64,000 nucleotides of DNA, taken from contig JAZBRS010000074.1 of assembly GCA_037176725.1 (NCBI GenBank), forward strand, positions 62,624,001 to 62,688,000. Reading direction: 5' to 3'. The number at the start of each line of letters is the position of its first letter. Positions within the stretch are counted from its first letter, which is position 1. A program made the position numbers and the translations under genes. Below, in pieces: positions 61,101 through 64,000 of the stretch. The notes below the pieces were generated by a model. That model saw nothing but the letters and a program-made list of their open reading frames with translations, was not told where the DNA came from and searched no databases. Source of the stretch: Posidonia oceanica (taxonomy: Eukaryota > Streptophyta > Magnoliopsida > Alismatales > Posidoniaceae).

Positions 61101-63610
61101 ATACTTCTCATCTCCTCACATGTATCAGGTAATGCTTGGTGTTGATCGCCTGGATATGATCAAAGGAATACCACAGAAAATCCTAGCCTTCGAAAAGTTC
61201 TTAGAAGAAAATCCAACTTGGCATGATAAAGTAGTTCTGCTACAAATTGCTGTGCCCACAAGGACTGATGTGCCCGAGTGTATGCCACTTTGATCTCATA
61301 TGAAGATATTTTATTTCTTTAAATTTGTTGCTCTTCATGGTAATAGGTTTTATGTTACGTCAATTTGAACTTGCTTGATTTGTGCAATTGCTTCCTTGTA
61401 TTGCAATTGCATTTATGACAACTGTAGAGAGAAGGAATAATAGATTGATTGTATTACACTAAGCGTTATCTCCTATATATATAGGAGAACATAGATAAAC
61501 AAATAACACAAAGATATAAGGATAAAAGGATACAACAAAGATCTATTTAAAACTCCATCTCTAGTCTAATACTCTCTCTCAAGCTAGAGCATAAATATCT
61601 AATATACTTAACTTGTTACATTGTGACTTAAAGGTCCTTAGAGATAAACCATTTGTGAAAATATCAGCAAATTGGTCAGACGATGGTGTATAAGAAGTAG
61701 AGATGATCCTACTCATGACTACCTCTCTAACATAGTGATAGTTCACCTTAATATGTTTTGTTTGTTCATGGAAGGTAGGATTATTGGTAATGAATATGAC
61801 AGTTTGGTTGTCACAAGGCATGGACATTGGAAGTTGCATGGTGAAATCCAACTCGGTTAAGAGAGATTTAAGTCATATCATCTCACATGCTGTCTGTGTC
61901 ACAGGTCTGTATTCAGCTTTTGCACTTGATTGAGACATCTTCCAAGTTGGAGCACTAAAAGCATTAGAACATGTACTGCAGTAGAGGTAGTAGTTGTTGT
62001 AGGTAGAGGGTCGATAATCGCAACAATCATAGTAATAGTAGTAGTGGTTGTAGGCAGACAGGCAGTAGCAATGACTGTAGGTGGATAAACAACACAAAGA
62101 CTATAGCAATAGCAGTGATTGCACGCAATAAGGTAGTAACAATGGTTTTAGTAAAAGTTGCAATAGTAGTGGCTATAACAGAAGTTTCAGCATACGTAGG
62201 TAGGCACAAAGGTATGAAGGCAAACAGTAGTAGCAGTAACAATCAATCCATTAAAGGTAGCAAGCAAAGAGATAGGCAGTCACGGCAGACAGGCAGCATA
62301 GGACATGTCACGGCGTAGGAAGGATGCCATACCATGAAGGAAGAGGAGAAACGCAGGGAGGAAGACAACCCGTCGGCCTACACAATCGGTGAAAACAACA
62401 AGAAGCCAGTCCTGCGTGGGTAGGTACCGGCGGTTGGGTGGCAGGAGGCGGTGGAGTGGCTCGACGTCAAGTTGGTCCGATAGCAAGGTGGTCGGCGGCA
62501 GTGGGCTGGGTGGCAGCGGTTGAGTTTAGGGCTAGTTTTTTTTATTAGGTGTATAATCTTAATACCATGTAGAGAGAAAAGAAATAATAAATTGATTGTA
62601 TTGCATTAAGGGTTATCTCCTATATATATAGGAGAATACAAAGATAAAATGATAAAACAAAGATCCATATAAGGATCCATGTAGAGATAAATGCAATTGC
62701 TTCCTTGTAATGCAATTGCATTTATGATAACAATCATAATCATAGAGTCTTGTCCCATCAATATGGGACTGGTGTCAAGGTTCTATTTTTTTCAACGAGC
62801 AGTTGCCAACCCAATGTTATTTCTTTGGCAATCAAGGCAATTTTTTCCTCAACGATTTGAGAAGTAAGATGAACCTGTCAATCTGTCATTAGTCACACCC
62901 ACAGTTCTAATAATGTTGGTATCATGTTGGACTTCAATCATAAAATAGGAGGTGTCATGTCAGCAACATAGTAAATGTCGGTTGAAATACAGTATAAAAA
63001 TGAATCCTATGTTCATAATTCAACAATGTGGGTGTCATTTCCCTAAGCTTCCTTCAATATTACATATAACAGATGGTAATTGTTTTTTTAAAATAAATTT
63101 TCATGCCAAATAATGTTTTTTCATGTTAAAATGTTCACCAAGTATGTCTACTTAGTAACTGTTTTTTCTACTAGAGTTGTAATTCAAGTCAGACTGCAAA
63201 ATCCAGGATTTGTGTTACTCTTATTTTAACATTCGGAGTAGCAACTCTTGTATGTTCTGGATGATTTGGATTTTAGATTTTCATGTTTCACTTCAGTGGT
63301 TCATGGTGAATATACCTCCATTTCCATGGATAAATGCGATTGGCATTGGTTGCCTTCTTTACTTTGAGGAAAAACAAGCTACTGACTCTTCCATCTTTCA
63401 TACCTATTCAGACAAAGGATTTGACCACCACAGAAAAGAATATTAGTATCAAACAGAAGAAATGTTGGATGCAAAACTTTCAGCGGAATATTGACTTATT
63501 TTCTTTCTTTTGTTTTTACAGATCAAAAACTCACAAGCCAGGTCCATGAAATTGTTGGACGCATTAATGGCAGATTTGGAACCTTAACTACTGTTCCTAT
63601 CCATCATCTG
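33814..63610 (+). CDS. TPS1: Class I trehalose-6-phosphate synthase, residues 1-441, 3' part outside the window
   Basis: The enzyme makes trehalose 6-phosphate from UDP-glucose and glucose 6-phosphate; in plants this is a signal of sucrose status acting on SnRK1. Coding exons: 33814-34192, 35663-35760, 35902-36290, 55690-55804, 56314-56415, 61129-61279 and 63522-63610. All have GT/AG borders, and the joined frame is open for 441 codons. The start MPGNKYN is the family start. An N-terminal extension with [13 protein letters not shown] (14-26) marks the class I, autoinhibited form. The GT20 domain follows: [17 protein letters not shown] (92-108), WIGWAG (135-140), [16 protein letters not shown] (174-189), [11 protein letters not shown] (233-243), HTPFPSSEI (260-268) and [14 protein letters not shown] (365-378). 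The sugar-phosphate and UDP-binding Arg, Tyr, Trp and Lys positions are present. The family is about 940 residues, so over half, including the phosphatase-like domain, lies to the right. No break is seen in the exons. Confidence 0.95.
34193..35662 (+). other. TPS1 first coding intron
   Basis: 1,470 bp, AT-rich. It has a minus-strand frame of 91 codons at 34846-35121 with no recognised domain, and an A-rich middle (34620-34960). I see no clear mobile element. Confidence 0.7.
35663..35760 (+). CDS. TPS1: TPS1 second coding exon (residues 127-159)
   Basis: The acceptor is TTGCGTTGTTAG. The exon encodes [19 protein letters not shown] to ALAEK, and the donor GTTTTC follows the Lys codon. Gly127 is completed across the junction. 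Confidence 0.93.
35902..36290 (+). CDS. TPS1: TPS1 third coding exon (residues 160-289)
   Basis: The acceptor is CTTTCAAACAG and the donor GTAAGT. It holds the most conserved GT20 segments: [37 protein letters not shown] and [14 protein letters not shown]. It ends in the Gly289 codon, completed 19.4 kb downstream. Confidence 0.95.
36291..39125 (+). other. Left part of the 19.4 kb TPS1 intron
   Basis: 2.8 kb of AT-rich intron with no coding signal. A stretch at about 37850-38100 has ACGTGTCGACAAAATTTC and TGTCGGACACG phrases that resemble the MITE-like repeat at 57034-57262, but it is more decayed. Confidence 0.6.
39126..39130. repeat. ATATC target duplication, left (minus-strand copia)
   Basis: Matches 49350-49354 exactly. 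Confidence 0.9.
39131..39245 (-). repeat. 3' LTR of the minus-strand copia element
   Basis: 115 bp. On the minus strand it starts TGTTGATGGGTAAATAG, and its other end has decayed from CA to TA. It matches 49235-49349 closely along its length. Confidence 0.9.
39338..40915 (-). pseudogene. RT and RNase H of the minus-strand copia element
   Basis: In minus-strand order: [21 protein letters not shown] and [18 protein letters not shown] (40915-40607), then [17 protein letters not shown] and [20 protein letters not shown] (40600-40370), a YVDH version of the YVDD box near 40215, and the RNase H end with [31 protein letters not shown] and [10 protein letters not shown] (39673-39338). It is cut by stops and frameshifts. 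The order and motifs are plainly Ty1/copia. The lost Asp in YVDD means no RT activity. Confidence 0.9.
41330..42221 (-). pseudogene. GAG-pre-integrase and integrase of the minus-strand copia element
   Basis: Near 41850 the minus strand reads SLHCELC, a TAG, then [12 protein letters not shown]: the copia zinc segment with a stop where Gln is usual. Further on come [12 protein letters not shown] sequence (about 41700) and the integrase tail [15 protein letters not shown] ... [10 protein letters not shown] (41605-41330). Multiple stops are present. The right edge is the gypsy target duplication. Confidence 0.8.
42222..42226. repeat. ACCAT target duplication, left (nested gypsy)
   Basis: Matches 47765-47769 exactly. 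Confidence 0.9.
42227..43340 (-). repeat. 3' LTR of the nested gypsy element, truncated
   Basis: It is parallel to 45325-46400 of the 5' LTR, including TAATTAATTAAATAATTAAT, the CTTTTCAAAAACC segment and the repeated TCTTGGTxC phrases. Similarity stops near 43340 at a T-rich stretch, after which RT-region sequence begins. About half of the LTR is therefore deleted together with most of pol. Confidence 0.75.
43439..45200 (-). pseudogene. Gag, protease and RT start of the nested gypsy element
   Basis: Gag: [18 protein letters not shown] at about 44770. Knuckle: [11 protein letters not shown] at about 44310. Protease: [19 protein letters not shown] at about 43930, with DSG intact. RT entry: [11 protein letters not shown] and [21 protein letters not shown] (43690-43439). 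Stops and frameshifts lie between these pieces. The protein order is the usual gypsy one. Confidence 0.85.
45325..47764 (-). repeat. 5' LTR of the nested gypsy element (about 2.4 kb)
   Basis: The left edge is set by alignment with 42227 (both run into CAGTCCAAAATCCAAACACTCC-type sequence); the first bases have decayed. A GGTATCCGATCTAGTGAC motif about 35 bp inside (near 45275-45292) may be a decayed TGGTATCAGATC primer site. The ORF at 46943-47503 is within the LTR and has no known domain. Confidence 0.8.
47765..47769. repeat. ACCAT target duplication, right (nested gypsy)
   Basis: Matches 42222-42226 exactly. Confidence 0.9.
47770..48871 (-). pseudogene. Gag and protease start of the minus-strand copia element
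   Basis: Gag motifs such as [12 protein letters not shown] are read at about 48700. After a Gln-rich segment comes [15 protein letters not shown] (47875-47832), the copia protease active site with intact DSG. The gypsy element interrupts the frame about 65 bp further on. Frameshifts separate the gag parts (48871-48610, 48390-48169, 48165-47866). Confidence 0.82.
49235..49349 (-). repeat. 5' LTR of the minus-strand copia element
   Basis: 115 bp, TGTTGATGAGTAAACGG...TTAACA on the minus strand, followed directly by the TGGTATTAG primer site. Confidence 0.9.
49350..49354. repeat. ATATC target duplication, right (minus-strand copia)
   Basis: Matches 39126-39130 exactly. Confidence 0.9.
49355..50276 (+). 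other. Intron DNA between the copia elements, with left arm of a TIR element
   Basis: 49355-49969 shows nothing recognisable. From 49970 a terminal inverted repeat begins (see the TIR element). A phrase AAAGCTACATTTTGGAGCTTT is present twice in tandem at about 50113-50158. Confidence 0.6.
50277..50281. repeat. TCCTT target duplication, left (plus-strand copia)
   Basis: Matches 54932-54936 exactly. Confidence 0.92.
50282..50569 (+). repeat. 5' LTR of the plus-strand copia element
   Basis: 288 bp; starts TGATAAGAGAAATCTG, ends CAACTTATA, then TGGTATCAG. It contains a TATTTAAGCC promoter-like motif near 50427. Confidence 0.93.
50620..51600 (+). pseudogene. Gag of the plus-strand copia element
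   Basis: It starts around the [20 protein letters not shown] reading at 50620, with [13 protein letters not shown] (about 50730), a TGA where Arg is expected (WR to W*), [39 protein letters not shown] and a [14 protein letters not shown] zinc knuckle (about 51478-51519, with Tyr for the usual His). Several stops are present. Confidence 0.85.
51601..52090 (+). pseudogene. Protease and pre-integrase of the plus-strand copia element
   Basis: [15 protein letters not shown] at 51603-51647 is the copia protease active site (DTG). Then comes a frameshift, and the second frame continues [21 protein letters not shown] sequence to [15 protein letters not shown] (51937-51981), the pre-integrase histidine motif. 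Confidence 0.87.
52091..53211 (+). pseudogene. Integrase and linker of the plus-strand copia element
   Basis: [19 protein letters not shown] (first Asp) is followed by [15 protein letters not shown], where the family has TDGGGEF: the second catalytic Asp is Asn. [18 protein letters not shown] keeps the Glu. A C-terminal part ([29 protein letters not shown]) and a Ser/Pro-rich linker follow. A TAG at about 53209 sits where Gln is expected (SAL*NQQTW). Confidence 0.9.
53212..54640 (+). pseudogene. RT and RNase H of the plus-strand copia element
   Basis: RT motifs: [71 protein letters not shown] and [10 protein letters not shown] with YVDD intact. RNase [40 protein letters not shown] and [15 protein letters not shown] stops occur at about 53764, 53949 and 54356, the last where Trp is usual. 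A frameshift falls near 54185. Confidence 0.92.
54649..54931 (+). repeat. 3' LTR of the plus-strand copia element
   Basis: 283 bp; closely similar to 50282-50569 with a few small gaps and changes. It ends CAACTTACA followed by the TCCTT duplication. Confidence 0.93.
54932..54936. repeat. TCCTT target duplication, right (plus-strand copia)
   Basis: Matches 50277-50281 exactly. Confidence 0.92.
54937..55689 (+). other. Right part of the 19.4 kb TPS1 intron
   Basis: It contains the right arm of the TIR element (to 55259), then about 430 bp of AT-rich intron up to the TTTTTCCAG acceptor. Nothing else is recognised. Confidence 0.6.
55690..55804 (+). CDS. TPS1: TPS1 fourth coding exon (residues 289-327)
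   Basis: After TTGTTTTTCCAG it reads [20 protein letters not shown] and on to GKLTRVAA, and the donor is GTATGA. The preceding intron is 19,399 bp and filled with retroelements, yet both splice sites are intact. Confidence 0.94.
56314..56415 (+). CDS. TPS1: TPS1 fifth coding exon (residues 328-361)
   Basis: The acceptor is TTTTTTCTTTCAG and the donor GTTAGA. It encodes [10 protein letters not shown] to [10 protein letters not shown]. Exon length is 34 whole codons. Confidence 0.93.
56840..57025 (+). repeat. Degenerate CTGTAGCA repeats inside the miniature LTR element
   Basis: Phrases such as GTCGGAATACTGTAGCATT recur about nine times with a spacing of roughly 18-24 bases and single-base variation (CTGTAGCA, CTATAGCA, TTGTAATG). 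Confidence 0.75.
57034..57262 (+). repeat. MITE-like ~220-bp repeat, copy inside the miniature LTR element
   Basis: It begins GGTTCTAAATATCGAT and ends CATCGACATTTGGTACTATGG, so its ends are imperfect inverted repeats (ACTAAATGTCGATG type). Inside are GTGTCGGACTTCGGCAAG and GTCGGTATCGTGTCGGT. An inverted copy lies at 59853-60065. Confidence 0.7.
58096..58923 (+). other. TPS1 fifth coding intron, part between the two elements
   Basis: About 830 bp of AT-rich intron with no coding or mobile signal that I recognise. Confidence 0.6.
59167..59727 (+). repeat. Three tandem units of 188 bp
   Basis: Each unit begins TTCCTGTTATTATTG-type sequence (59167, 59355, 59543) and contains CCATGTTGCAAAATCATTTG, TTCTTGATTAA, ACATAAAATTTCATTTTGAT and ends in GGAAGGTTCAAA. 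The spacing is 188 in both intervals. No unit encodes a protein. Confidence 0.92.
59853..60065 (-). repeat. MITE-like ~220-bp repeat, inverted copy
   Basis: Its reverse complement aligns along its length with 57034-57262: TAGACTTCGGTAAGTT, ACATGTCGGTAAAAATACAG, TCAGTGTCGTGTCAGT and ACGTGTTGACATTTAGTACC occur in the same order. Confidence 0.7.
61129..61279 (+). CDS. TPS1: TPS1 sixth coding exon (residues 362-412)
   Basis: After CATGTATCAG it reads [19 protein letters not shown] to [15 protein letters not shown], ending in the first base of Tyr412 before GTATGC. It carries the Arg and Lys (R368, K373) that bind the UDP-glucose phosphates in OtsA-type enzymes. Confidence 0.94.
61383..61422. repeat. 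40-bp flanking duplication, left copy
   Basis: TGCAATTGCTTCCTTGTATT then GCAATTGCATTTATGACAAC; it abuts the left LTR and recurs at 62692-62731 with two mismatches. Confidence 0.93.
61423..62690 (-). mobile_element. Copia derivative with most of pol deleted
   Basis: Direct repeats of the LTR kind lie at 61423-61571 and 62568-62690 (TGTAGAGAGAA...TCTCCTATATATATAGGAGAA...). Next to the right copy the minus strand reads TGGTATTAAGATTATACACC, a TGGTATCA-type primer site. Inside, only the last part of RNase H remains: [18 protein letters not shown], then [20 protein letters not shown] and SDQFADIFT. Gag to RT is deleted, leaving 1.27 kb. It lies in the sixth TPS1 coding intron. No 5-bp duplication is seen; a 40-bp duplication flanks it instead. 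Confidence 0.85.
61579..62000 (-). pseudogene. RNase H remnant of the copia derivative
   Basis: In minus-strand order: [23 protein letters not shown], then a stop, and [51 protein letters not shown]. This is the C-terminal half of copia RNase H. Everything upstream of it in pol is absent. Confidence 0.88.
62692..62731. repeat. 40-bp flanking duplication, right copy
   Basis: TGCAATTGCTTCCTTGTAAT then GCAATTGCATTTATGATAAC, directly after the right LTR; two of 40 bases differ from 61383-61422. Confidence 0.93.
62732..63521 (+). other. Right part of the TPS1 sixth coding intron
   Basis: About 790 bp, AT-rich, with a partial MITE-like repeat at its start and a normal pyrimidine tract before the TTTTTACAG acceptor. 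Nothing else is seen. Confidence 0.6.
62907..63060 (+). repeat. MITE-like repeat, partial decayed copy
   Basis: GTATCATGTTGGACTTC, GTGTCATGTCAGC and TAAATGTCGGTTGAAATACAG lie in the same order as in 57034-57140, so this is the first half of the same repeat. Confidence 0.55.
63522..63610 (+). CDS. TPS1: TPS1 seventh coding exon (residues 412-441), last in the window
   Basis: After TTTGTTTTTACAG it reads [19 protein letters not shown], then [10 protein letters not shown], and the donor is GTTTGT. Expected next residues (the family's DRSL segment) are not found by 64000, so the following exon lies outside. Confidence 0.92.
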
Positions 63611-64000
63611 GTTTGTTTTTTGTCAATTACATCTCCCCATTTTGTTGAAAGCTTAATATTATTCAAAGTCATCAGGACTTCCTAGTTACCATTTCGTTTG
63701 GATAATTTTAACAATTTAGGATCTGGGATGTTGCTCTTTAAATTTCTTATGGAACAAAAAGTAATTACTTATTGGAATCGTTTTTTTAGCTGTTTTTCAA
63801 GGTCTGCTCTTAATATTGCTGTTACACTGAATAAAGCCAAAATGGTTATTCTAGATTGTCAAAATTACAACAGAAATATGCTTATTTAAAAATTAAAATT
63901 AATGATTGTCACCTTAGCATGTTTTAAAAAATATGTAAGTGTCAGAAATGCTGATTTCCATATGCACGACATAGATAATCGGGGCAATTGAAGAGTTTCT
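63611..64000 (+). other. Start of the TPS1 seventh coding intron
   Basis: The sequence after the GTTTGT donor is AT-rich, without a TPS exon up to the window end. Confidence 0.7.

Noticed and set aside
61423..62690. A tandem duplication of host intron rather than a retroelement
   Set aside because: The repeats border a primer-site-like motif and copia RNase H sequence, so they are LTRs; only the 40-bp outer repeat is unusual.

Overview
This is nuclear DNA of a flowering plant. The evidence is a class I trehalose-6-phosphate synthase gene (TPS1 type) split by spliceosomal introns, embedded in plant-type LTR retrotransposons (Ty3/gypsy Tat lineage with two RNase H domains, a chromovirus-like gypsy element, several Ty1/copia elements) and small TIR elements. 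The very long introns and dense nesting suggest a large, repeat-rich genome. A monocot is plausible from the TPS1 N-terminus, but I cannot prove the clade.

Layout. 1-20688: a giant Tat-lineage gypsy element on the minus strand. Its 5' LTR lies at 15867-20688, followed (reading leftward) by the primer binding site, gag, protease, linker, reverse transcriptase, RNase H, a second RNase H and integrase; the 3' LTR is off the left edge. A 5.7 kb solo LTR of a related family, in the opposite orientation and with a perfect 5-bp target duplication, sits in its protease-RT linker (4503-10210). 20689-27262: pieces of further giant LTRs, with a short host-like island between them that carries a relic exon of adenine phosphoribosyltransferase. 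27263-32450: mostly AT-rich non-coding DNA with a relic exon of the ribosome-biogenesis gene UTP14 (stopped by a probable CGA-to-TGA change) and other exon-like scraps.

32454-64000: the TPS1 gene on the plus strand: TATA box, a leader exon with a short upstream ORF split by an intron, and seven coding exons that encode residues 1-441. The rest of the gene lies to the right of the window. The third coding intron (19.4 kb) holds a minus-strand copia element with 115-bp LTRs, itself broken by a chromovirus-like gypsy element, and a hAT-like TIR element broken by a plus-strand copia element. The fifth coding intron holds a 1.46 kb miniature LTR element, a TIR element with three 188-bp tandem repeats, and two copies of a ~220-bp MITE-like repeat. 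The sixth holds a copia derivative with most of its coding region deleted, flanked by an unusual 40-bp duplication. Four retroelements in the window have matching 5-bp target duplications, so their ends are exact.

All the transposon coding regions look dead. Most in-frame stops can be explained as C-to-T or G-to-A changes at Gln, Trp or Arg codons, and some catalytic residues are lost. The only gene that looks functional is TPS1. I found no tRNA, rRNA or CRISPR feature and no system I can call new; the most interesting observations are the intron-split upstream ORF, the host-exon relics between LTR fragments, and the layered insertions in the TPS1 introns.
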